Positions 1 to 13,800 of a DNA stretch of 64,000 nucleotides are shown here, piece after piece. The stretch is from contig NC_090944.1 in the NCBI RefSeq assembly GCF_040807025.1, positions 111,166,238 through 111,230,237 of the forward strand, in the 5' to 3' direction. The notes below the pieces were generated by a model that was given only the letters and a program-made list of their open reading frames with translations, did not search any database and was not told the DNA's origin. Origin of the DNA: Struthio camelus. Its lineage: Eukaryota; Chordata; Aves; Struthioniformes; Struthionidae. Every line of letters begins with the position of its first letter. Position 1 is the stretch's first letter. A program made the position numbers and the translations under genes.

Positions 1-695
1 TTAATGGGTCCAATCTGAGCAGTTCCAGAGACGCACATTCTTTGAAAAAGTAGGCCCCTTATGTTATGCATGTGAGACAAAAGTAAAACAGAGAACAGAA
101 AATACACACATTATTGATTGTGAGCCCAGAGACAAGTTTGGTGACAAGTCAGTGTTTTAATGACAAGGAAAATCATTCTTTACAGACATGCACTTATGAA
201 TTTCAAAACTGAGAAAAAAGAGTTTCTACTTCTATTTTATTTGACTGGGATAAAAATGCAAATATTTGATTTTTACTTTGTTTAATAAAAGTTAGAAAAT
301 TTCAAATGACACAAAAATTCTTTAAAAGCCACACCAAAAAATGTTTTGTATTTTTAATCTATGTTGTTACTACCTTTGTCCCTTATTTACTCTCCACCTC
401 TGACTTTCTTTCTGTGGAATAGCACAAGGCAAACACTCATGGGCAAACTGAAGTGACAAGCAAACAAGAAAAACAGGATGAAGAAAATAAAAGTGTGTAG
501 CTGCTCTGCCAAACATGCTGCAGGATACAGACAATATCATAACTGCATTCAGTTAGTCTTAGACTTTTAATAGATCGTTAAAAAGGAAATCTGATACATA
601 TTATTAAAAATAAATCCACAGCTCAGAAATGCTGGAATAAATTAATGTGTTGTAATTCTATTGATGCCAACAGGGTCATTCCCAGGGAGAAACTG
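1..695. other. Non-coding AT-rich DNA
   Basis: I see no open frame with exon-like flanks and no recognisable repeat. The sequence is ordinary AT-rich vertebrate DNA. Confidence 0.6.
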
Positions 696-725
696 TTGTC
701 TTGTCTTGTTTTGTTTTGTTTTGTC
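696..725 (+). repeat. TTGTC/TTTTG pentamer microsatellite
   Basis: Six consecutive five-base units: two TTGTC-type units grade into TTTTG-type units and the run closes with TTGTC. It is a short, imperfect simple repeat with no gene attached. Confidence 0.85.
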
Positions 726-3700
726 AAATAGGATTTGTTTGTTCAATTTCAAATTCTCTCTCAAATGTTAACTGATCTAGAGTGCGTAAATGTGGCAGTC
801 CCAGAGATTACTACAGAGGTGAGATGGGCTTGTTTGCTACACATCTTCTATGGTTTGGGTCCTCAATGTCTTGGGTACAGCCTATGCCAAAGGAAGCAGG
901 CAGCTAGGTTAGGCAACGTATTCTGAGGCATATGGCAACCTGGAATGGCCTCCTGGATATTTAGTCAGAGAAAGGGTGGTGCCATGTCTCTGTGATTGTT
1001 TCCATGCATCTTTTTACTTACTTTTAAAGAATAGTTAAATATCCAATTATTTCTGAAAATACTGACTACTCACATAAATACTCTGTTCCCTAGGGAACTG
1101 AGATTACAACAGAACTGTGCTGTATGAATGCTTGCCCATCGTCTCTTTGCTCTTTCCCCCTCTAGCTTTGACTACATTTTACAGAAGGACAGAGGTCTCA
1201 AAGACCACCAAGTTCCTACAGGCCCTGTGCAAAACGGGAATAGAGAGGGGAGAGCATACCAAATTTCATGTGCTCCATGGAGAGAAAAACAGGCAGAGCT
1301 CGTAGCCACGACACATCCGTGCTGGCAGGGCTTTCTGGCCCATGAACATGTATGTAGCGCCGGGCTGGCCATACACATGGTCTTCCTTGCCAGGCGATGG
1401 AGTCATGAAGGACAGGGAAGGTTGTAGCGGAGAGTTGGAAAGCAGGTGATGAGGCAAAAAAGACAGAAATCCATAGGAAACGAGGCTTCTTTAGTTTGGC
1501 TGCTTGCGACTCAGCTTGCTAACTGATTTATACCATTTTTTTCCTCAGTTCTTGAGTCCTGCTGAAAACTATTTTTCTGCCAGTGGTACTTTCCAGGAAA
1601 AGAGTGCAGCACCCACTTCAAAGCTTCTGACAGGATCATTTATATGCCGAACAAGGGGGCACAGCAAACAAGCATTTTCTTATGTTTTGCTTTAACCTTA
1701 CTGATGCCTTTTCAGTGAACTGTGACCCAAATTCTCCATTTCACCGATTTAACAAGTGAGTAGATACTGACATCCTCAATCCCACTTTTCCAGAAGGTCA
1801 AGAGCATGTTTCATTAGAGACCAACTGAGCCTACAGACTTCTGAGTCTATTTTCTCCTAAACACTAGTGTCACGGATCTTAGTGAGATAATACCCGTGGG
1901 ATGGGGACTCAGCACTTCCCTACGTACATGCTCATGCTGAACTCTGAGCTGCAGATACTTTGGTGGTTTCAGTCCTGTCCCATAGAGAGCAATATTAAGT
2001 GCAGGGCTTGTTCCTATCCTCCTAGTTCCAATGGGGTTAACTTGAATTCCTCATGTTCTGTGGGTTTCAGCGCTCATGAGAGTTACAGAAATCTAGTGAC
2101 ACAAACAAATCAAGATTAAAAATTCAGGAAGCCTCATCAGGGAACGATCACAGCTTTTCTACTTTGTTTTGATTAATATTTAATTCTGGCACAGACAGAA
2201 GCAAGAGCACAGTTGCAGCTGGAAAAAGCATTTGTTCTAATAAATGCATTTTGCTCATTAATAGTACGATCACTCTGAATAATGAAAGAAGGACTGTGAT
2301 GTATTTCATTTATTTTAAAAATAAAATCTATTTAGGATAGCAAATACACATTTAGGATTCTAAGTAACACACACCTGAGGCACCTGAGGCACTCCAGGAC
2401 AGAAAAAAACATTACCGATTATATGCAGCAAGGCAGTTTCTTTGTTTATCCGGAGGAAAAGCATTAAATAAGTTTGCATAGCTGATGTTTAGATCATTGC
2501 AATCAAATATATACAGACCTGGGTAAACTGACCCCACCCTGCACACAGCTGGTTTTTAACAGCTAATTCAGCAAGAGCTAGACAAGGAGAAGCAGCTTCC
2601 CACCCAGAAGCAAATAATAAATATTACCACTCCCTCAACGTGGTTTGAGCATGGTGATTTGAGTATGCTCAGTGCAGTCAGCCATCAGCAGTGTGACCTA
2701 CCTGGTGCTGGCTACCCTGCATCCTGGATGCCCACCCTGGCATCCTTCCTGGGAGCGGTAATTTGCAGGAAGCATACAGCCCACCTGCAAGCTCAGTTGC
2801 TTATCGCATCTAAGAAAGGAGAAAGGTCTTAAATGAACCCAATAGCTATTAAGTCTCACTACATCTTTAAATTATGCTTTGGCCATGATGCAAGTCATTA
2901 ACTTAGGCTAATGATGTCTAAAGCTCAGTACCAAACATTCTGTATGTTTTCCCCCCCAAAAATGTAAGAGTTAGGCGCAATAGCAGGACAATTAGGCACA
3001 ATAGGGACAATTTCTGCCATTGCCTACACACAGGCAACCGGCAGAGAGCTACACTCACAAAAGGCAGATTCTGGCCAATAATATTAAATACAGTTTCTGC
3101 CACAACTGGAACCTTCTCTTTGCTGCCTCTCCATCTTAAAGAGGAAGAAAAATGGTGTGCAGCTGTAGGCTGGGAAAATATAAACTTCTACTTCTGATGC
3201 CATTTCAGAATTGCTTTAATGATTTGCCTGCTGTCCTCATTGTAATGGTTTATATCGCTGTCCAGGAAAAATATACTACAGAAGTGTACTTGTTCATGAT
3301 GAAAATTCCACATAAGTAACACTCAGGAATATTAGAACCAGCCTATATAAATATGAATGTATGTTTGGAATCACAATGTGGAACAATGCTTTTTTTAAAC
3401 CAAATCATAAAAAAATAAATTTTAGCAGTAACTCTGAGTTGAGCCTATTGATCATAGCAACGCCAGCCGTCTAGAAGTCTATAACTTCGTGTACTTACAT
3501 GTATTTGTACCAATATTCATCAGACTAATTTTACCTGGCTCAAGAATGTAAACAATTTTCAGAAGTTAACAATCCTTGGCCTTTAGATAGACTTCAACAG
3601 TTAAAACCCCCCAACATCCAAAACGACCCCCAAACAACAACTATAACACAATATTTACTCTCTTTCTTCTTACCCAGCTTTCCAGTACTAATCCTGAACT

Positions 3701-5683
3701 CTGCTTCTTGCTAACACTGCTCTGTAAGTACGACAAAGGGCAGACAAGGGCACCAGACAATATAAACTGAAATGCTAGCTTGAGCGTAACTAGAGAACTG
3801 AGTTGTGCCAAAGTCTGGCAAGCCTGAACGTGTACAGCTTTTCCTCGTGGGTCATGGAAAGGCGCCGCACCAGCAACCCAGCGCTGGGGTGCCCTCGGTG
3901 AATCGAAGGGGAAAAGGTGTTTAATAATTACGCCACATGACTTAATCTTGAGGAAGCCCTTACTTGCAGGAATAACAGTCTCCGATTTAGGGAGAGAGAG
4001 GGGCTCTTTTGTCCTTACAGAGCATTGTGGGAACGGTGCTGTCACTTTTATTCACACTAAGCAGGCCCATTCCCCTAAGTAGTCCCAAACATTTGCATGA
4101 ACTCTGTATAATGTTCTTTAACCATACAGAGATAATACAAAACATGAAACCTGAGGGTTTTTTCTTTTCTTGTCTCCTGCACATATGAAAGATGGCATTA
4201 AAAGAGATTAGTTTTAAACCACTTGCAATTTCCTTTATGCAATAAAAGAATTTTTTTTTGCTCAGGATTTTCCTATTTATGGTGCGTATTTGGACTCTGT
4301 ATAACATAATACTTCCCTCAGTATCCCTGCTTTTAATGATGCTAGCAGTATTTGAGCCATTCATCAAATGTGACAATTGAAACAGCTAGGAGTTAATGGG
4401 AGCATGAGCAGTTTGACAAACACAGTCTATTTGACAAGGCTGAGGTCAGGACTGAAAGAGCTGCTCTTGGTTAAATAAACAGAAAAGCAACAAAGTAAAA
4501 GCAAAATCTTTGCAGCCATTTATCAACTTTAAAAGACTTTTTGTTATAAGAAACATAAAGTAAAGCTGCACACAGAGATGGAAATTAAATGGGGTTGGAG
4601 GAATTCAATTTTAGATTAAATTAAAAAATCTAATTAAAACTGAAGGATTGCATCCATAAAACTGACATGTAGCTACAAAATATCTAAACCTACACGTTAC
4701 AGCTATCTGCTCCTAAACTGACTTATTATTTTAATGAACGCAGCCTTTTCCAAGGTAACGCACTGGTTCATGTGGCATTGGAAGGAGTGCGATACAACAG
4801 ACAGACCACCTTCCTGACTTCTGCAAGGCAGGAGAGCACTCTGTAGGCCGTAGTTCAGGACCACAGCTGAGACTCCATCTATTGCTGTTTCAATACCAAA
4901 TTTAAGTAAGTGGTAATAATTTGCGTGGCAGGCCTTCCAGGGAATCTTTGCAAAATATCAGAATTTTCCATTTAGACACAATATTGCCTGTAGGAAATTC
5001 CAGGAGGTCAGATGACTCCTGGAAGCTAGTAAGGAGTGCATGGACAAACTTCCTCCCTTTACATGGTTCATGGGCCATTTCTTTAGACCTAGGGAGACTG
5101 ATTTGGGCCTGTATTTTCTCTTCTCTGTCCAACCCTCTGGAGAGTCTAGGAAAGGGAGACACTCTGAATCTATTCTTGCACTCCCTGAGTAAAATGGCTT
5201 TCAAAGCACACAGCACACACGTAGAAATAAGGGGTAATTTCTTTACCCCTTTTCTTGTAAGTACACAGAGGAAAGCAAAAATCATACCCTGACTATTCCC
5301 AGGTTCAGTCTCTCATCCTATACAACAAAGATGCTCTCCAGGCATTACAATTGACTTCAATGGGAACAAGACTGGGTTTCCTCTGCTTTGGTTTACCTGC
5401 TGTTTAATTTTGGGAGTGATAATATTCTCACAGCTAGATAAGGCAATACCATGCTAAGCAGTCTGAAATTCTTGGATGTCAGAGCTGTGCACAGTACTTT
5501 TTAATCATTTTCCCACCATCACTTTGTGTAATTTCTTACATCATCGTCTAGAATCCACCAGAACCATTAGAGATTTTTCATCATAAGTAAGCGATCTGGC
5601 AAAACTCAGTAAACTTTTGCAATCCCGAAGTTTCAGGAAAGGCTTTTATGGCTTTTAGGATGGACATATTGCCAGATGAAAAA
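726..5683. other. Non-coding stretch without supported genes
   Basis: This 5-kb stretch holds scattered short open frames on both strands, the longest being 134 codons on the minus strand at 3641-4045. None has a recognisable domain or a convincing acceptor and donor pair. A motif near 5345-5365 (TTGACTTCAATGGGAAC) resembles the core of old sauropsid palindromic repeats, but too little is left to classify. I see no RNA gene. Confidence 0.55.
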
Positions 5684-5721
5684 TCCACTTTCTTTTGAGA
5701 CTTCCACTTTCTTTTGAGACT
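5684..5721 (+). repeat. 19-bp perfect tandem duplication
   Basis: The 19-base unit beginning TCCACTTTC and ending GAGACT occurs twice head to tail without mismatch (5684-5702 and 5703-5721). This suggests a recent local slippage or duplication. No function is implied. Confidence 0.9.
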
Positions 5722-8700
5722 TTTCCATCTTTTCTATTGCTTTCATGATTTTATAGCTATTGGCACTTCAGTGGCAATAAAGAAAAAAGGCATGCAGCTA
5801 GGCAAACAGACAATGGAATGACCAACAATAATTACAAATTTACAAATTAATTTTGTGTATATTACTTGTTTGTCTAATAACTCTTCATTTTTCCTTTCAG
5901 GAGACAATTTGTACAACCAACAAATATATTTAACAGCTCCTATTGCTGCTGGAAAATCATGAAAGACTTCTTTTCCTGGAAGTGATTGATTATAGTCTGG
6001 ACAAATAAAATAAATTTTCCCTCTTCTCTTCTTATTATGCTTGAGCAAAACACCCATTATAGGAGAAATGTGCAGCCATTTGGAGCTAGCAAATGTATTC
6101 CATTTAGCCTGTCAAACTGCTGTCCTAACTCTGCCTCTTTTCCCAACCTCCTCTTCAAGAGAAGACTAACATAACCTAATTTTGACAGAGAACTTCTGGA
6201 CTCTGGACAGCTCTGACTCTTGAGTTCTTTTCCTTCTGGAGCGGCCTCTTCATCTGCTTAATCCTAGGGCTTTCTGGTTAGTTTTGTTTAGTTGTTTTGT
6301 AATATATAACCTAGGGTCTTCTTATATAATAATTCATAGTACTCAGTTGGACTCTTTCTGCATCTCTTTATTTGAAAAAAACACAGAAAAAACAGACAAA
6401 GCCCAATCCCAGTTCTGTTTTTTGATAAAAATAATTTTACCCAAAATATTAGCATGGATGTCTGGAGATTGCACCTCCTTTTCCAACATCAACAATACAG
6501 GGGTCTTTTCTAACGGATGTAATAGTTAGTTCATGGTGCATTTTTTCCTTCTATGTTGAAAAGCATATAAAAATACATAAAAATGCTCAATGTGTGACAA
6601 ACTGCATAACTATACTTTATTTACTGTGTTTAACCTACTAAAGAGTAGAGCAGGGTTCTGGAACAGAGCACAACTAGGGTAATGTTAATTTTAAGATGTA
6701 ACTTCATGAGTTCATGTAGAATATATACAAACTATACTACTAACATAATTTTTACTACTGTAGTCACAAAATAGCAAGATCTGAATTCAAAGATTCAGGA
6801 CCTCCTTTATAGTCTTGTGTCTCTTGTCAATGTTTTATGGCTGGAATTATTTCTCTCTGATATGCAAAGGAAATCCCATTTCACAAAGGCAAATATGTGT
6901 TGCTTGAATACTGGTGGGCGCTTCTTTTTTTTTCTTACTTCTGTAATCAGTAATGTGGAAATCAACACTATTCATGCTTTTATCCTCTTTTCTTAACCTA
7001 ATTGAGCTCATGCTGAGAGATTTTTTTTCACTGCAACAATGATAAAAGTCTTCTCTTTAGGCTAGTCCCCCAGAGGCAGAGGTTAGAATCAAGATTCTGC
7101 TTTCACTTTCCCATATTATTGCAATCAAACAATAGTAGCCAAGTAATTGTTATTATTTAGAAAAATATTCAGGTACTGATAGTCTAACAAAGGCCTTACC
7201 AGAATTCCTCTTCATGCATTCCCCATAGCTGGCCAAGAAAACCCCCCAAAACACCTGACTACAAAGCAGCACGCACTAGGCACATAGCATGAGAGCACGG
7301 CTGCTGGAAGATAAAGGCAGAGCAGCTCAGGACAGTCTTTTCTTCAGCTAACTCCAGGCCAAGCTTGCTGGATGCTAGTGACGAGGCTAACTGCAGAGGA
7401 CACTACTGTCTCCCTCACACAACTTTGAACAGCCTCACCTTACTATTGAAATCGGTAGAGTCCGAAAGCATTGTGAGCTCCCTGCTAGTCCACACAAGGA
7501 ACCCAAGGCAGAGTGAGTGGACACCAGACAACGGTACTGCAATGCATGAAATTCAGATTTTGAAGGAGTGATTAAGGCAAGGCTCCAGGGTTTGTCTCCT
7601 TGAGAGAGACTGGTGACAGTGCAAGTTCTTCCGATTTTATTGCTACTTTTTCCTTTTTTTCGGTGGTTTGGCCATGCGACAAAACAGGTTAGTCAAGAAA
7701 TAGCCAGTTTGGCGGTATCCAGACCTTTTCAGTCTCCAGATCAGGAAGTAAGAAAAGATACTACAAAATATGAATGGCATCTTATTGGTTCTCAGGAAGA
7801 ATTATTTCGATTTTTATTTCATTTTACAATAAGTTATTCAGTACATACCTATCAATCACCTTTGTTGACTATCTAAATAATTAAGTTAGTGCATTAATAG
7901 AAAATACTGGTTTTGTGCTACATCAATGTATGCTGCAGATCATTCACTAATCACTGTTCTTCTTAAAATATGTGTCTCCATGCATTTTTTTCCTTGAGTG
8001 AATCAGTTAAGTAAATTTACTGGACTACTACTGATCTCTTAACAAACAACCCTAAAAGAACCAGTGCATTAGAAACTTCCACTGTCAATGCTATATAAGG
8101 CATAGAGCTGTGTTCAAAACAATCATCTCTTTTGTCATTATTTATTATTAGTCAAGTGCCAGCAACGTTCTGGGTCTTGTAAGTGCACTAATAGTGACAG
8201 CTCAGTTCCACATTATGAAGCCTGTTAGTTTCAGTTTTATTGAAACTCCTAACTCACACAGAGTAGGTAATTACAGCCACTAGCTAAATACCTTTAAAAC
8301 TTGGGGTGAGGAAGCTAAATGAGGATATGAAAAGACACAACTTAATGGAGAAAAAGAGAAAGGAAAATCTTTGATTCTATCCCTTTTGGTTATTATTTCC
8401 TGCAGGAGAGGGTGCAGAGTAGGGACAAAACAGTATTCACCTCTTGTTATTACCCCTCACTGTCTGTTGGCAGCAGGACTGAACTGAGTCTTTAATTAGG
8501 ATCTGAACAGATAATATACCACATATAAATGTGCTATATGAGGCATCTATAAGGCTATATAAATGTGAGACTGCACACTCATGGTATTTTCTTAAATTGC
8601 CACTGAGATGAGGTTCTTACGGTTTGGTAAGGATAGATAGTAACTGATATAGACAGAAATTGTCTATAAATTGGGCAGGACCTTAAAGACTAAAGCAAGC

Positions 8701-10792
8701 AAACTGATGGCAGATTTTTCTGATTAAACTGTCTTTCAGCCCAGTGTATCTGGTTTCTACAGCGTATATTACGAATCTCTCATTTTTCATCAAAACATTT
8801 AGAAGATTTTTTTCATTATTTGACTTACCTGGGTTTTGACAATATTTCAGTATTGTATAACAAATAATGAAATGATCTAGATCCAAATTATGGAATGTAT
8901 TTCAAAGTGCTGGGACTCTGATTTGGCTTATTTTTTGGATAATGATAGCAGGCAGATAATACTTTTTATCTGCACTGTTACACAGAGTCATCAAAAGTTA
9001 TTTACCTTAATCGCAAAATATTTTGCAGCTAGAATATTTTCTTTTCAGTCAAACTTTTGTAATACTATTTACTTAATTACACTTGCCTTTGTGAAATATG
9101 AAATATGCATTAAAAAGAACTAGACATAGACCTATGCTCTTTGTATGCAAAAATTTACATACAAAACAGTAATTTGAGATGGCAATCACTTAACCATCCT
9201 ATATTTATTATGTTGGGTTTATTAATGTGGTCACTGGAGTCTACTTGCCTTTTAAGCCAATCCTGAGAAAGACCAGAGCAAAATCAGGCTGCAGTTACAG
9301 CAAGGATGCTGGGCACTTAGGTCATGTGTTAGAGCTCCAAAACCTTTCTTAATATAATGCAGATGTTGCTAAAGCTTTGACTTTTCTTAGCTATGTTTTC
9401 ATTTACTATTTAGGTGGCCACTGCATTATGGTGTTGCCAAGAGAACTTTTTGCATCTGCTACCAGCTTAAGATGGGAATTAACTGTATTAATTCACACAG
9501 AAGTAACTGAAAAGACTGAAAGAGTCAGAATATTATTAATTGCAGTCCTTCTGTCCTGAAATCAGTAACTAAACCAACAGATAAGGCACAGTTCACCCAC
9601 CTTAGCAAACGGTTTTTCATCTGTGAGCTGAGATTGTCACTACTGCTTAACCTACTAAGATTTTTTGCTGGAAGACAAGAATAGATACAACTAGGGTCTC
9701 CAGAGTCAGTCTCAAAACCGATGTTCCACAGAGCCAGAAAAATAATGGCTTCAAGTAAAGGCTCATAAATACTTCATTTCCCTTGTCCCCAAGCCTTTCC
9801 AGACTGAGAAAACTGCCTGCTTACTATGGCGTTTCTGTTTATAGCCATATTTTTTTAATTCAACTCCCAGCCTTCATAACAGTGTTGTAGCTACACAGAG
9901 CAGGGGTCTGAATACTTGTGTGCTTGAAAGACAGAAAAGCTGTGATCAAAGATTTTACCAAATACTGGTCTTGCTCTCAGTGCTAGACCTAACTGTAACT
10001 TGCATTTTGCCTCTAACTGCATGCACAGCCAAAAAATCTTTAACTGAGTAAAATGGAACTGGTAACTCATTTGACTGACCAGGACACTGCTGATGCTCAA
10101 GCTAATGTTCAGCTGCTCTTATGTACCGTCAAGTCAGTCCCTAGAGGTTACAGCCACTATTGCCTAAATGAAGCTCATTTAAGAGGAATTAATTCAAACG
10201 TAGATAACTTGAGCAAACACTGAAAGGAGGATTAGAACACTAATATCCAGAAAAAGAAGCTGCTGGAAGTTTATTGCCCCTAATCCTGTTAATAAAGTAG
10301 GCTACTGGTCCCATTCCTCTGAATATTTATTTTTTATTTTTTACAAAGGACAAGAGGGGACAGGGACTGACTCACTCTCAGGCCCAGAGGAACATCCCAG
10401 TGAACATGCATTCCTTTGAAGTGTTTGACTATCAGTATTAGTGGAGATAACCTGCAGAGAATAATACAAATGTAAGATCTGGGGTCTTCTGCACCACAAA
10501 CTCTGCCTTTAACTCTATTGGATTAACAACTCTTAAGTTGTAAGAAGTAACTTTTTACCAACAGCCCAGCTCCGGTTTGGGCTACACAGATTGCAAAGCA
10601 GGAAGAAATCAAGCCCTGATATTGTAAATAGAACCTAAGTACCATTCAACCCAACAACAAATGAGAACTTAAACTTACATAGAGTTTACCTATTTAATAA
10701 GAAATTCAGGATAACTTATTCTCTATTAATAAATACATTAGGTAGCTACAATTCAAATTTTTATATAAATTGCTCATGTATGATGAGAAAGA
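5722..10792. other. Non-coding stretch without supported genes
   Basis: Only short chance-like open frames are present. A minus-strand donor-like site (CAG followed by GTAAGT) lies near 8827, but I could not pair it with a convincing upstream acceptor. No repeat family was recognised. Confidence 0.5.
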
Positions 10793-10840
10793 CATTGTGT
10801 ATAACATGCACATGCACATTGTGTATAACATGCACATGCA
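10793..10840 (+). repeat. 24-bp perfect tandem duplication rich in CATG/CACA
   Basis: The unit CATTGTGTATAACATGCACA plus TGCA occurs twice without mismatch at 10793-10816 and 10817-10840. It is followed by more CATG/CACA alternation to about 10849. The perfect identity points to a recent duplication. Confidence 0.9.
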
Positions 10841-13800
10841 TGTGCACACATTTATAGCCATGCACACTGGCTATAAATATATTCTGCAAACTATTGCAGG
10901 CCCTCATTTTTCTGCCATTAAGTTAGATCAGTATTAACTCAGTGGCTCACACTGTGTTGGAAAAGAAGATAGCAGGTTTTCTACTAATATTTATCTGCCT
11001 TGGCCATGTAACTTCATCACAGTGCTAGAGCTGAAAGAAGTACCAATACGAGAGTGTTTTATGTCAAATCTCAAACCGCTGATACAAAAGAGTGTAATTT
11101 ATCAGATCCAAAGGAAAACATTATCTGACAGTGTCCAAAGTACTACTATTCATTACATATCTAAAGGCTACTGATCAATAGACAGCACTATGCTCTTTCA
11201 TTCAATAGGTTCAAGCTTAACTGATTTTCATGGCTTCTTGAATGCTTTTATGACTAACAAGGCATGATCCACATAGTGCTTTGTCACTGATTTGCACATA
11301 ATCTAATAAAGTGACAGTAATAAATCACAAGTATCGTTAATAAATCACCAACAAACAAAGCAACACACTGGAGGTAAAGTGGAAAATCTACAGATATTCC
11401 TCCAGCTACTTTGGTGAGTAAACAGGCTAAACACACAGTATTAGTTAACAGCTGCAGGTTCAGCTCATAGTAAATATATACATCTGAACTTTTAGAGGTT
11501 TCCTATTGTAGTTGGCAAACATTGCTTCTATGCTTCTTCGGGGCAGTTTCATTGTAAAAAAGAAAAAGAGAAAAAAAAGAAAAGGAGCTGAGCAGAGTAG
11601 AGAAAATAAAACTAGTTGAGCAAACAAATGCTTGAAGTGCAAAAACAGAATCCAGTTTGGTGATGCTTATGCTCTTAAAATCACATTTTATGCCTATTTA
11701 CTCTATCATTTTGTACCTCATAAATACCTACAGTATTTAAAACTGTCAGTGGTGCCACTTCAAAGAGCAGTACCCCTAGGAACAAGATCTTTGAGGTTAG
11801 TCTAGCCACAGTGTGGTTAAGGTTATCACAATGTCTCTTTAAATCAAGAATCTAGCTGGCACAAATCCACGAAAAGCACACATGCCTTCAAATGTGAAAT
11901 TCGGGATTCATTTACTTACCCTTCAGGTGTGTATTTAATGAAAGCATGGCATTTAACATGGTAACAAGCTTCCACAGAGTTCATAAGAAAAATCCAGCTC
12001 CAAGATAGAGAGAAGAGAGAAAGCAGTCATTTTGACTCTGTCATCACTATTAAAAAATGCATATGCTTAGCTAGTATTTACTTGAGATAGAATCCTAGAA
12101 ACGCAAATTTGTAGTTGTCACACAAGTTAGCTGGTTGAGGTTAACTCTAGACCTCCGCAGAACTTTTTTTCCATAGTGAATACAAGGCCAAATTTCTTAG
12201 TTAGGGACATGTTGATTAAAAAGTTAAAAGACTTAGGTTGTTTCTTTTGCTTTTAGTTCCTAAATTTAAAATGAAAGTGGTAAAATTACAAGAGGAAGTT
12301 AGCTTCCCACGAAATTTTTACTCCAACCAAAAATTTTTGTAAATACCACAAGAAAGCTTATTCTTGCAAGATTTTCAGTTCAATATTTTAAGCCTTTACT
12401 TTTTCTGATAAGATGATCATCTGACTTCTTGAATATGAATGTGAATCAAATTCCAATTAAAAACTTTAGATGTTCTCGACCACTTCTCTGGTGAATCTTG
12501 AGCAAATACAGGTTCATGTCAGTGACTTGAGGAAAGATGTATAATTAGAGTCAATTAAAACCATCTTTCCTCTCTTCAAATCTTAGAAATAAAATTTGAT
12601 TCAATACTAGCGGCCATAGGAAAAAAAAAAATAATACTACAGCGAACAGTGGCTGTTTTCTTCATGCCAACATTACAGAATATTGTTTGAGAGAAACCAC
12701 CTTCCATCACTTCTGTCCTCTAGTTGCCTCAGAGGACTTGAAACAGCAGAAAACCCCAGGACTTCTCACATCCAAATGCTGAGATTTGAGAATTTTAAAA
12801 GGATGTCTGTGGAGCTCTCTCCAGAATATCAAAACACATTAAGGGGAGAGGGGCTTGCTCCTCCTGGAGCAACGTTGTGGACTGACTCTGCATCTTGAGT
12901 AAAACACAGAATGTGTGGCCATGGCAGAAGTTCCCCACAGCCATGAATCAGACCTCAGGAAGTCTACATTTACTTGAGCAAAAGCAAAGCACTTCTGCTA
13001 AATTTAACATGCTTTTACATACTAAAAAATTCACACATAAATATTTTTATTGGACACAGTTGAACTTTTTCTTCAGAGAAAAACCAGTCAATATTAAAAA
13101 GAACAGAGAAATATCACACCGAAAAGACCTTGAGGAAGTTAATGTTAAGGAACCAAACCTGATGCTGAAAGCTGTAGCGTGTGACCTTCACTTTCTCTTC
13201 TTCTTGAACATGTGACTCTGTTATTTTTGATTCACAGCAGATTACTTACTTTAAACATGACTTCACATTTGGACAGAGATGGCCTTGGAGGCCAGATTTT
13301 CAGCTGAGCCACAGACAGATACATATGAAAGCGTGTGTTTATACATCTGCTAAAATGTCTGAAAACTTCTGAACGCAGAGTTAGATTGCTTGCCGATATT
13401 TGCCCTGCTTATGTTTCATATAGAACCCTTTATTTTGAAGTGTTCTACTTCATTAGTCCTGATTGCTCATATAAGCCACAGAATTACTGCATTTTTAATA
13501 CCCATTCTCATATCTGTATGATAGTGAAGAACCCCCAAAACCTTAGCTCCTGTCTCCTCAGGACCAGACTGTTCTCAAAAGCATTTCCTTGGAGATATGG
13601 CTGCTAATTTTCATCTCCCCTTTTTCTTTTGCTCCCACGCCTGCCCTTTTCCTTCCAACAGAGGTTTAAAATAGAAGATGTCTTTGCCCTCATCACTCTA
13701 AGACAGACTTTCCCAACATCTTCCACACAGGCCCATAATATAAAAAGCAACTAACTTTTTCATCCTGTGCAGAAGACAATATTGGAGTAAAGTTTAATTT

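Noticed and set aside
3641..4045. 134-codon minus-strand open frame
   Set aside because: No recognisable motif, and another long frame (3987-4376) overlaps it in a different phase. No good splice sites.
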